From: Neostapfia colusana
Taxonomy: Eukaryota > Streptophyta > Magnoliopsida > Poales > Poaceae
Assembly: GCA_030760725.1 (NCBI GenBank)
Contig: JASWHV010000009.1
Location: 111,487,854-111,551,853, forward strand
Direction: 5' to 3'
DNA length: 64,000 bases
A program made the position numbers and the translations under genes. The notes beneath the pieces were generated by a model. That model did no database searches. It was not told the origin of the DNA and saw only the letters and a list, made by a program, of their open reading frames with translations. Each line of letters starts with the position of its first letter. Within the stretch, counting starts at the first letter, position 1. Below are positions 47,673-56,739 of this stretch, in pieces.

Positions 47673-48137
47673 TCACGCGTTGATGAATGGCGCGCCGGAG
47701 AGGTACTCGGTGGCGGCGAGGGCGACGATGCCGAGCATGGCGAGGCGGCCGTTCCAGAGCTCGGCGTCGGCGGTCATGAACCCGCCGCTCCTGGCCTCGG
47801 CGCTCTCCCCCCGGAGCAGCGGCACCAGCGACGCCACGGATAGCACGGCCACCGTGGCCGCGAACCAGGCCAGCCCGGACCCACTGCCGGCCTGCGACAG
47901 GAGGCCGTCCCCGCGCGTCGACGCCTCGACGGCGAGCGCGGACACGAAGCCGACCATGGCGAGCCGGCCGTTGACGCGCTCCGGCGCCGGGCCGCTGAAC
48001 GCCAGTGCGTCCCACAGGCCCGCGCTTGGCTTGCTCTGTGCCCTGACAACAACCAGGGCACGTCGGCGCGGCGCGAGCGCGGCCGCCGGAGATCGGCCGG
48101 CGGCGAAGGCGAGAGAGGTCATCACGGTTGTCGCCAT
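47673..48137 (-). CDS. ELIP: Early light-induced protein, chloroplastic (ELIP)
   Basis: 154 aa from the ATG at 48137; an upstream in-frame ATG at 48185 would add 16 residues (MSCSQLHS...) that copy 2 lacks, so the shorter start is preferred. It has the same transit peptide (to about residue 33), three membrane helices and two ExxNxR chlorophyll-binding motifs as the copy at 21979-22443, with V at residues 29 and 55 instead of L. Role: photoprotective pigment binding in the thylakoid. Intronless. The TATA box is at 48281-48287. A CACTA element begins 391 bp upstream of the ATG and has replaced the distal promoter, so expression may differ from copy 2. Confidence 0.93.
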   Translation of the reverse strand: MATTVMTSLAFAAGRSPAAALAPRRRALVVVRAQSKPSAGLWDALAFSGPAPERVNGRLAMVGFVSALAVEASTRGDGLLSQAGSGSGLAWFAATVAVLSVASLVPLLRGESAEARSGGFMTADAELWNGRLAMLGIVALAATEYLSGAPFINA

Positions 48138-48280
48138 GGGAAACCGGAAGTGGCTCGGTGTGCTGTGTAGCTGGCTACAGCTCACGTAGTGTGGAACGAT
48201 GCAAAGCTTTGCTGCTGTTTCTCAGTGTTGGTGTTGCTGCGGCTGTGTGCTGTGAGGTTGAGAGAGTGTGGGCGTGCAGA

Positions 48281-48287
48281 TTTATAG
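48281..48287 (-). promoter_or_regulatory. TATA box of ELIP copy 3
   Basis: CTATAAA on minus, about 145 bp upstream of the ATG; conserved in the other copies. The CCACGTCG-type ACGT element upstream (near 48395-48402) is also kept. Confidence 0.65.
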
Positions 48288-48528
48288 GTGGAGCTCATCA
48301 TCATCAAGGCCTCGAGCAAGCTCATCACGGCCGTAAGAGAGCAGCTGGTAGACGCCGGGTTCACGGTGAGCTGGGTCGTGGCGCTAGCCGCCGTCGACGT
48401 GGGCGGCCAGGCCACCGTGAACAGAGGTGGAGGGAGGCGTGCCCAGGGCGTGGTCTCGTTGTTGCCATGCATCGGCGTGGAAGGCGAGGGTCAGGCCACC
48501 GTGCACAGCAGTGGAGCGGATTGGGTAG

Positions 48529-48790
48529 CACTATAGGAAAGAAAAATTCGTGACAGTCAAAATTATTAACAATGGTACCGTCGTTAATAAAAATATTCAT
48601 AACGGTGTATAGAGGCCGTCGTGAATAATATCCTTATTCACGACGGTTGCACTATACTGTCGTGAATAATGTGATTATTCACGACGGTGAGCTCTGACCG
48701 TCGTGAATACTTAGCTTATTCACGATGTGACTAACCGCGATCGTAAATACTACCTTATTTATGAAGGCCAGAGACCGGCCGTCGTCAATA
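48529..48790. repeat. CACTA terminus and subterminal inverted motifs
   Basis: After the CACTA end, three near-palindromic pairs of CCGTCGTGAATA and TATTCACGACGG occur at 48616-48646, 48657-48687 and 48698-48726, with diverged copies on either side. Such arrays are binding sites for TnpA-type proteins in En/Spm elements. Confidence 0.82.
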
Positions 48791-49177
48791 AGGGATATAT
48801 ACCCGCCCGTGCTGAGGTCGGCGCGGGCATTCACGCCCGCGCCAACCCCGAGCAGTTCCGCCTCCGCCCTCTCGCGTCGCCGCCCAACCCAGCCGCCGCC
48901 CAAGCGCGCGCCGCCATCGCCACCCAACCGCGCCGCTGCCCCCCGGCCTCCCCGCGCGCTGCCGCTGCCTCCCCCGCGCCGCCCCGTCGTCCCCGGCCCG
49001 CACGCCGCCGTGTCGGCCTCCCCTGGCCCACGCCAAGCCGCCCCCGCGCAGCCCGGCCTCCCGCGCCGCCACGGGCCCTCCTCGACCGCATCCTTGCCAT
49101 CCCCGACCTCCCCGCATCGCCGCCATCTTCATCCGCGCCGCCCCGGCTTCCTCGCGCCACACCACCTCCAAAAGCGA
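48791..49177 (+). other. GC-rich first exon or leader of CACTA (uncertain)
   Basis: Very GC-rich, Pro/Ala/Arg-coding in all frames. An open frame 48727-49194 exists but has no domain. It ends next to GTAAGT (49178), a good splice donor, so this may be the 5' exon of the CACTA transcript. Confidence 0.35.
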
Positions 49178-49189
49178 GTAAGTTAGAAA

Positions 49190-49640
49190 TTTAGTTTGTG
49201 AATTATTATTTTAGCTGTAAATTATTTAATTTAGGTTTAAATTGTGTAGTTATTTAATTAGTTTAGTTATTTAGTTTAATTAGTTATTTAGTTTAGGTTG
49301 TAATTAGTTTGATCTAAATAGTTTAGTTTTGTTTGTAATTAGGTTAGTTTAATTAGTTTAGTTTGTAATTAGTTTAAATTACATAGTTTAGTTTAGTTTG
49401 TAGTTATATTTTAATTAGTTTAGTTTGTAGTTATATTTTAATTAGTTTAGTTTAGTTTACTAGTTTAATTTAGGTAATTAATTTGTTAATTAATCACTTA
49501 GTTAATTTGTAATTAGTTTGTTTAACTAGTTTGTAGTTGTTTAATTAGTTTTAATTGTTCAATTAGTTTCATAAGTTAATTAGTTTTAATTATTTGTTTT
49601 TTATTTATTTTTGAATTGTTCAATTAGTTTTGAATTAGTT
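49190..49640 (+). repeat. AT-rich low-complexity repeat (TTTAGTTTAATTAG type)
   Basis: About 450 bp of irregular repeats of TTAGTTTAATTAGTTTG-like units; consistent with intron or CACTA internal filler. No gene. Confidence 0.75.
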
Positions 49641-49689
49641 AATTAATTGATTGTGAGTGTTTAATAATTACACATATATTAACGGGTTT

Positions 49690-50005
49690 CGTGCCGACCT
49701 GACACGATCCGACCCGGCTTGGCTCGACCCGGCACAACATGACACGGCACGGCACGACCCGACCCGGCACGGCCCAACCCGGCAGCACGACATGACCCGA
49801 CCTGGCGCATGGCCCAGCCCTCGGTACGACACCGCGCGACCCGACACGGCCAACCCGGCACGGCACGGCCCGACCCGGCACGACCCAACCCGGCAGAACG
49901 GCACGGCCCCAACCCGGCACACAGTCCAACCCCTAGTACGACACAGCCCAACCCCCGGTACGGCACGACCCGGCTCGACCCAGCACGGCATGACCCGGCA
50001 TAGGC
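49690..50005 (+). repeat. GC-rich tandem repeat (CGGCACGACCCGACC type)
   Basis: Irregular tandem units built from CGGCACG, ACCCGACC and CGGCACGGCCC over about 315 bp. Both strands are open only because stop codons are rare in such DNA. No gene. Confidence 0.8.
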
Positions 50006-50474
50006 CCTTTGAACTTTCAACTCTGACCATCTTAACCCCCTCTTTCTCGTTTTTTCTTCTCACGTAAAAGAATGAAAAATAAAAAATGACTAACATAACC
50101 TAGAAATTAATTACCCGTTTTGAATCTGCACGTCTCACATGTGATAGGCATGTGAGGCATCCAGGTTCGGAATTGTCCGTTTTGGACAGCTTGAGAGTGA
50201 CCGAGAACGTGATTTTGATTAGTTAGGTACAATGTCTTGATCTGGAATTGATTTCGACAGCATAACCCTAATGTTCTCTGTTGCACCATTTTTGAGCGTG
50301 CAGTTGGAGAACAACGGGGTTATGCTGCCGAAATTTCGTCTGGATTCGGACTCCGTATCTCGTCATAAGCACGTTACCTCGATTACTCTTGGGTAGGTTT
50401 ATGACCTATCTTCCTAGTTGTAGGGGCCGTGACAAGACATAAAAATGAAATAATAATGATTTGTCCGCTTCGAA
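50006..50474 (+). other. CACTA internal sequence before Tnp2
   Basis: About 470 bp without a clear ORF; probably intron or leader of the transposase gene. Confidence 0.45.
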
Positions 50475-51302
50475 GGTATAACCTTAGACATAGCTGAAGA
50501 CCGGACTTGGATGTATTCTGGTTGGAAAAAGAATGGGCATCACTTAGAGAAGTGGTTCACCAAGACAGATGCTTTTATACAACGACCTTTTTCATTGTCC
50601 AACAGCAGTAGGGTGCGGTGCCCATGTACCGAATGGCAGAATGCGAAATTTTTCGACAAGGTGACGTTAATGGTTCACTTATGTCGAAACGGTTTCATGC
50701 AAAAGTATGAGATATGGTACTTTCACGGCGAGACACGTTCCAAAGCTGTAGAAGATGAAGTGGTGGATGATAGCACGGGAATTGATAGGATGGACGAGAT
50801 GCTTGAAGCCATAGATCCTGAGTTGAAGGAGGATGCTCCCACAACGGAGGTTGAAATGTTCTTTAAGCTTCCGAAGAGCCGCCACATGAACACACAAAAG
50901 TGACTCTTCTTAATTTCATGACCAGACTTATGTCAATAAAGTCTAAGTATTTCTTCTCGAATAATTGTTACAACGATCTCATCAAATCGATCAGCGATAT
51001 CCTTCCTCACCCGCATAAAGTACTGAAAGATATGTACCAGTCTAAGAAATTGATTTCTAGTCTTGGTATGAAATATGAGAAGATTGATGTCTCCCTAGCC
51101 AATTGCATGCTTTTTTAGAAAGAGCACGCCAACGAGAAGAAGTGCTTACAATGTTGCGAATCGAGGTTGATAATGATGAAGGAGAGCGTGTACAAACTGA
51201 AGCCGCGCATAAGCAGCTTCGTTACTTTCCTGTCACACCTCGGTTGAAGCGCTTGTTTCTCTTGAAAATAACTGCCAGACATATGAGATGGCACAAAGAA
51301 GG
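50475..51302 (+). pseudogene. CACTA Tnp2 transposase, N-terminal part
   Basis: Encodes the start of the Tnp2-type transposase, which cuts and moves CACTA elements. At 50511-50900 it has the transposase-associated domain (DRTWMYSGWKKNG, VRCPCTEWQN, HLCRNGFMQKYEIWYFHGE). A shift near 50890 leads to TLLNFMTRLMSIKSKYFFSN and LGMKYEKIDVSLANCMLF. A stop at 51116 and a further shift precede YFPVTPRLKRLFLLKITARHM and RWHKEG. There the gene is broken by the nested LTR element and resumes at 59628. Confidence 0.88.
51298..51302. repeat. Target site duplication of nested element, left
   Basis: GAAGG, repeated at 59623-59627. Confidence 0.92.
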
Positions 51303-52380
51303 TGTCGAAGTATGTAGTCGACACTTCCCCCGGACCTGCTCTAGGCAGCCCGCGGAGGTTCTTTTTCGGAGGGGCTATACACTCGCGGAGAGCTTCAGTG
51401 TTAGGGACGAGTGAGGTAGAAGCTTGACACGGGGAGTTTTATGTGGTTCAGGCCGCCAGAGCGTAAAACCCTACGTGCACGGTGAGCAGAGGTGCTCGCT
51501 ATATTGCTTGCCGCTCAGAACCGGAGTCCTAAGCTTGAGGGTGTGTAAGAGGCGAGTCAACAGAGTTCGAACCCTTGCTAACATTGCCTACCCGAGCCTT
51601 TTATAGTCGAAGGCTCGAGCGGCTTACAAGGTGGGCCCGGGACCCGACAGGTGGCCCCAGGGAGATTGCCTGCCATCTACCGTATCTGCAGTTATGCCGA
51701 TAGTTGTCTCTGGCGAAGGCTTCCGAGTCTTCGTTCTGCCGTCCTGCCCATGCCGCAAGCTAGTCGTAGTGGTTGATGATGGCAGGGGCGGCAGGGGATG
51801 TCTAGTCACTGTGTTTATTGGCGGGCAGGCTTCTGACATGGCGCGCCAGTCTGCGATGTGATTGGGCGCAACGGCACCTGACAGAGGCGTGCTCCGCCTC
51901 CCCGCGCCTTGGGAAGGCGCGGGCCTTGAATACCTTGTACGGGCAAGGTATGGCACGTCTTTACTCCTGCTGCCTACCGCGCGGGAGCAGGCAGCGTTGC
52001 TCTGCTGGCCACATGGCGGGCCCGAAGCTCTCCTCTAAGGAGAGGGAGGTACGGCCCCGCGGGACACGTGGAGCCCTCGGAGCTCTCCCCGCGGAGGGGG
52101 AGGTCCGTCTTCTGTTGGCCACGTGGCGGGCCCGGAGCTCTCCTCTGAGGAGAGGGAGTTCCGGCCCCGCGGGACACGTGGAGCCTTTGGAGCTCTCCCC
52201 ACGGAGGGGGGAGGTCCGGCTTAGTTGGCCACATGGCGAGTCCGGAGCTTACCTCTGAGGAGAGGGAGGTCCGGCCCCGCTGGACACTTGGCGCCTTCGG
52301 AGCTCTCCCTACGGAGAAGGGCAAGGTCCTTAGGCATTTCCCCCTGTGCGCGGGGGTACCCCGTATAGAGGGTACCGACA
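51303..52380 (-). repeat. 3' LTR of nested Tat element
   Basis: TGTCGAAGTATG to GGTACCGACA on plus. Contains three 110-bp tandem units starting near 52008, 52118 and 52228, each with a GGCCACGTGGCGGG-type G-box (two have CACATGG). Confidence 0.92.
52008..52330. repeat. 110-bp tandem repeats with G-box, left LTR
   Basis: Three units; each holds GGCCACGTGG (or CACATGG), an AGCTCTCCTCTGAGGAGAGG palindrome-like part and a GGGACACGTGGAGCC part. A likely enhancer array. Confidence 0.8.
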
Positions 52381-52856
52381 GTGGCCCCCGGGCCCATCTC
52401 GGGGGAGATAACGAGCCCGAGGTGGGGCATCTGTCTCTTCCACTCCGCGCACTTTCTCTAAGTTCTGCATTGACCGTGGCCGGAGCATGAACAGTCGCGG
52501 GATCGTGGGAGCGTGCGTCCACTTGATGGTTGCTTTTACTTCGGCGGTTCCCAAGGCCGGAACTTCTACACGTCGCGACGCTTTTTTCGGGAACCGCCGA
52601 AGCGCCTTGACGGCTCGTCTCCTTGGGAGACTGTCTTCTTGGCCCACCGCTTAAGCTGGACGACTTGGGTCCACTTTTCATCGACGCTTGGTCTTGCAGC
52701 CGAAGCGGTTGCCCAAGCGCCGTATTCGAAGAGTTTCGAATCGCTTTGAATTGCACCTGGGAAGTTTTAAAAGGGGATCTTACCCACATTGCGGCTTCCC
52801 TTCGCACTTCCCAGCGCTTGCACCTTCCTTGAGTTCTTGCGCCTTTGTCTTCTGCC
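52381..52856. other. Leader of the antisense ORF
   Basis: About 475 bp between the LTR and the plus-strand ORF. It includes the region where the minus-strand polypurine tract should be, but only a weak candidate (GGGCCCGGGGGCCAC on minus) is seen. Confidence 0.5.
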
Positions 52857-54664
52857 ATGGCTTCCAACCCGCATCTAGAGAAGAAGCGCGCTCGATCTCT
52901 TCCGGCGGCGGCGTCTGCGCCGAGTCAGGGATCCAGGGCACCTGTACGCCCTGCTTCTGGAGATGGCGCCCTGTCAGGTGGCGACCCCAAGAGGTCTCGG
53001 GCTCATCATCCCGACGGGACTCCTCTTGAGCGACGACGGGCTGAAGGTTTCCGGGCGTCGCGTCCTCCCTCCTCAGGCGGTGGAGTCTCCAAGGAAACTG
53101 CTGACGCGTCGAGGAGGGCTTCAGGCGGTGGAGTCTCCAAGGAAACTGCTGACGCGTCGAGGAGGGCTTCAGGCGGTGAAGTCTCCAAGGAAACTGCTGA
53201 GGCGCCGAGGGGGGCTTCAGGCAGTGGAGTCTCCAAGGAAACTGCTGACGCGCCGAGGGGGGCTTCAGAAGCATCCCCTGCTCCGTCAGTCCGGGCGATT
53301 GCGGGGCAGCCGTTGGCGGCGACGGCGGGCTCTAGTGGTCCTACCCCGGCTCGAAAGCCGGGGTTCACAGCCCGTTGGAGTGCTCGTGTTTCTCGGCCAT
53401 CCCCGACTGATGGGGAGTCAGCGCCGCAGCGCTCGGAAGCCGAGACAGTTGCCGCGACCCCCAAGCCAGCGCAGGTTCCTCCTGTACCAGGCGGTCCGGC
53501 TTCTATGGCAGCGTCGACTCCCTCCACTCGTCCCTCTCCACCGGCTCAGGAGCCCGCTGTCGGTGAGGGTTCGGCGGGTCCGGCTGTCGAAGTCCCGGCG
53601 CCGGCTTCTCCTGATCGGCACCTCATCCCGGTTGCTGGCGCGTCGTCTTCTCTTGAAGACGACGTGATGGAGGATGTCGGGGGCGCCGCTCCGGCCTCTG
53701 CTGCCCCACTGCCCCTGGCAGACGCTCTCGTGCTCGCCCAGACGAGCGTCCGGCAAGTCTTGGCCGCGCTCGGTCACGAGCGAGAGGAGCAGGTGGTTGA
53801 GTGGGATCGCCTCCTCATATGGGGAACCTTTTGCGGGAGCGGACCGCGAAGGTCAAGGGGGAGCTCGACTCCAGGCGGGAGTCGCTTGATATCATGGAGG
53901 CGCTCCTCGACCGACAGAAGCGGGCTGTCGACCGTATGGACTCCGAGACGCGGCGGGTCCACAGGGAGGTCCTTGAGGCGCATGCCCGGGCCGAGGAGAA
54001 CTTCTCTGCCCTGGAGGAGGTGCGACAGAGGCTGGCACGCCGTGAGCGCGCCGTTGAGGATCAGGAGCGCTCCGTGGCGGCCGAGGCGGAGAGGGTCGCT
54101 GCGCGGCCGACGGCGGGCGAGGGAGACCTGCGAGCCCGGGCTACGGAGCTAGAGGCCCGGAAGGCAGACCTTGCCACGAGGGAGGAGCAGGTCTCCCGGG
54201 AGCGCGAGGCGATCCTGGATCGGGAGTTGGCTTCCGACTTCCGGGCTTCAGAGCTGGAGCGGCTTGCCCAGACTCTCCGCCTTCGGGAAAGCTCCCTGGC
54301 GGCCAAGGAGAAGGAATTCTCCGAGGGGAGCCACGACGCCTTGCTGGCAGCGCGCCGCGAGGTAGAGGAGCTCTTGGCCTCGCGGTCTTCGGAGGCCCGT
54401 GCGGTCTCGAGCTTCGTCGACCAGGCAGGGTCTGCCTTGGTCCCCCTTGGCTTCAGCTCGGTGAAGACGGCGACCCCTGCGCTGAAGGTGGCCGAAGTGA
54501 TCCCCGCGCTGGAGTCAACCGGCGCCAAGCTGAGCAGGCTAGATGCGGTAGTCGCCGGTGAGCTCGAGGCAGAGGGATGGGGCCAGGCCGTGGAGGTTGC
54601 CACGCACGTGTTGGCATGCTTCAGGAGCCGGGACCCTTCCTTCTCACTAGAGCCAGCGAGATAG
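52857..54664 (+). pseudogene. Antisense ORF (aORF) of Tat element, coiled-coil protein, one frameshift
   Basis: On the strand opposite to gag, near the element's 3' LTR, the position of the antisense ORFs known from Grande/Retand-type Tat elements. The start MASNPHLEKKRARS is at 52857. Residues about 73-136 carry four copies of a 16-aa repeat (ASGGGVSKETADASRR type). A Pro/Ala/Ser-rich disordered region follows. Near 53820 the frame shifts by an indel; afterwards a long Glu/Arg/Ala-rich heptad-like coiled coil (about 53835-54390; RERTAKVKGELDSRRE, RREVEELLASRS) and a conserved-looking C-terminal part (LSRLDAVVAGELEAEGWG) end at 54664. About 600 aa in total. Function is unknown; the name rests on position and style, not on a database match. 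Confidence 0.65.
53073..53264 (+). repeat. Four 48-bp tandem repeats in aORF
   Basis: Units at 53073, 53121, 53169 and 53217, each exactly 48 bp, so the frame is kept. Units 1 and 2 are nearly identical; 3 and 4 have diverged (GCGTCGAGG to GCGCCGAGG). Confidence 0.92.
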
Positions 54665-55024
54665 GGCCCTGCCGTAGAGCCGAAGGAGACCGCCAGGGCT
54701 GAAGTCGGGGACATGGCCACCCTTGTACCCTCTAGGTTCCGGCGCGAGCGAGAGGAACCCTAGGACTTGTATCTCTTTTTTTATTGGGTCTGTAGCCCAG
54801 CTCATGGAGCCATGAATAAATAGACTCTTGTGACTTTTTGTGCCTGTTGCGCTTTTGTCTTCTTCATGGTTTTGCCTGGCCGAGCACTTAGCTCCGCAAG
54901 GTACTCAGAGGCCTTCACCAATCTCGAAGCTCTGCACAGACACCTTCCCCGGGTCCTTATTGTATTAAGGGCCCCGGAAGTCTCCGAAACTCACCCCATG
55001 AGAATGGGGAGGTCCGGATCTGCC

Positions 55025-55240
55025 GGCCACGTGGCGGGCTCGAAGCTCCCCTCTGAGGAGAGGGAGGTCCTGCCCCGTGGGACACGTGGAGCCTTCGGAG
55101 CTCTCCCCTCGGAGGGGGAGGTCCGGCTTCTGCCGGCCACGTGGCGCGCCCAGAGCTCCTCCTGAGGAGAGGGGGGGCTCCGGCCCCGCTAGACACGTGG
55201 GGCCTTCTGGACTCGTCCCTGCAGAAAGGGCGAAACCCGG
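55025..55240. repeat. Internal copies of the 110-bp G-box repeat
   Basis: GGCCACGTGGCGGGCTCG at 55025 and GGCCACGTGGCGCG at 55135, in the same order of sub-blocks as the LTR array, 110 bp apart. Confidence 0.8.
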
Positions 55241-56456
55241 ATCCTCCAGTCTGGCACTGGAGTAGTCGATAGCTCCTTGCTCCCCCCTTCATGCGGTCCT
55301 CGTAGCTAGAACCTGGAGGTCCTGCACACAGGTAGAGGAAGCATAATTCTCCTCAGGGGGTTATCCCCTCCCCGTCTCTTAGTCTTATTCGGCTTACGAT
55401 CCTAGTCCGGTGTACGGGGCTTGGGATATTCTGTGCGCGAGGCACCGGGGATCTGGCTCCCTCCAAGGTCCGAGTACGACCGTCCGGCCCCTAGTACCGG
55501 ACCGTACGCTGGGGAAGCAGAGTGCACAGGCTTTGGGTACGGAACTAGGCAAAGCGGCTGTACTCCCCTGGACCTCCGGAGGGCAGGGTGCGCACGCTTT
55601 GGGTACAGAGCCGGCTGAGCGGGATACGCACCCTGGACCCCCCATGCACGGCGCGCAGGCCTTTCCTAGAGGTGACCAACTAGCACCACAACACCTGACT
55701 GGGGGAGGCTCGAAAGGTCCCCTGTCCATCGGCAGGTGCCTCAAGTGCAACCGCCTTCGGTAGGATAGCAAATGCTGACTATGGATGAGCGCGGGAAAGG
55801 GGAGCTAAATGTACGGTGAGCATACATATAAAGTGCGGTCATAAAAATTAATGCGTAATTTAAATGAGCACATGAGTGAGAGCGAGGTACAACAGGATTC
55901 TGTGTAAATGCCCATAGGAGGAAGGCAGGCTGTTCATGGAGGCAACGACCCGCCCCATTAAGAAGGGAAGCAAGACTCAACGCGCTTAGGGTCGGAACCA
56001 GGCCAAGCTGGACGTAGTTCTGGACCGTCCCCTGAGGCTTAGCTGCTCCGAGCGTTGTTCCTGGACTCTATGGGATTTATTACAGAAGGTAAAGCCCTGT
56101 TCTACTAATGCTCAGGAGGTAGAACTTACTGTGATGTTCCATGCTCCAAGGGTTCGGGAACGGATCCCATCCTTACTTGAAAGGCGTGTGTACCTGGGAC
56201 GACAACTTTCATAACTCGGAAGGGACCTTCCCGGCTGGGGGAGAGTTTATAGGTCCTTCACGGGAAAGTGTGTGTCGTGGCACCAGGTTGCCTTCTTGTA
56301 GGTCCCTGACGCGTTTGGTCCTTTGGCGGTAGTGCTAGAGCACCAGCCGGGCCGTGCATTGTGGGGTGTTACCTGCAATTGTGCCTCGCCGACGAGGTAG
56401 ATATCTTCACGTTGGAGCAGGCCCAGCGCGGCTTCTCCCGGGAGCCCTGGGGTACC

Positions 56457-56555
56457 TTCCCCTTCTGGCTAAGGCCGTCAAGAGGTAGGAGGACCCGGAC
56501 TCTTCTTGGGAGACCCAAGGTGTCTTTCCCCTTCTGGCTAAGGCCGTCAAGAGGT
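56457..56555 (-). repeat. Direct repeat, 30-bp block 69 bp apart
   Basis: The block CCCCTTCTGGCTAAGGCCGT and its surroundings occur twice, in one frame on minus (LDGLSQKGK). It lies just after the gag end. Confidence 0.8.
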
Positions 56556-56739
56556 TGACAGATCCTGGGCAGCCCCCAGGAGGTGAGGCCGAGGCACAGC
56601 GACGTGCACTCGGGTGGAGTTAGCCCGGTTTCGCACCGCCGGGGCTGGTGCTTGGGCTGCTGCAACTGCTTGGAGCTTCTCCAAGGCTGATATAGCAGCA
56701 GTGCGGCTTCCACTGATCTTTCGCGGCAGCCGTAGTCGG

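Larger units (their letters stand above)
46943..48528 (-). repeat. ELIP-containing segment, copy 3
   Basis: Together with the right part of the hAT element (46609 on) this matches copy 1, and from 47447 it matches copy 2. Contains an intact ELIP CDS. Homology stops at 48525-48528, where a CACTA element is inserted. The copies extend beyond that point in segments 1 and 2. Confidence 0.88.
54665..56739 (-). other. Non-coding internal region of Tat element (pol missing)
   Basis: About 2 kb where pol would lie in an autonomous relative. It holds two 110-bp G-box units like those of the LTRs (from 55025 and 55135) and a duplicated 30-bp block (56457-56486 and 56526-56555). No pol motif was found in any frame. 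Confidence 0.7.

Noticed and set aside
48785..49171. Minus-strand Gly/Arg-rich ORF in the CACTA 5' region
   Set aside because: Shadow of GC-rich sequence; the plus strand with a GTAAGT donor is the likelier transcript.
49639..50096. Cys/Gly/Arg-rich ORFs over the CGGCACG repeat
   Set aside because: Simple-repeat translation in several frames; not protein-like.
51974..52867. 297-aa minus-strand ORF over the left Tat LTR
   Set aside because: It covers the 110-bp tandem repeats and the LTR border; repetitive Pro/Arg/Ser composition with no domain.
53073..53264. CRISPR-like array
   Set aside because: The four 48-bp units are contiguous, have no spacers and lie in a eukaryotic ORF.
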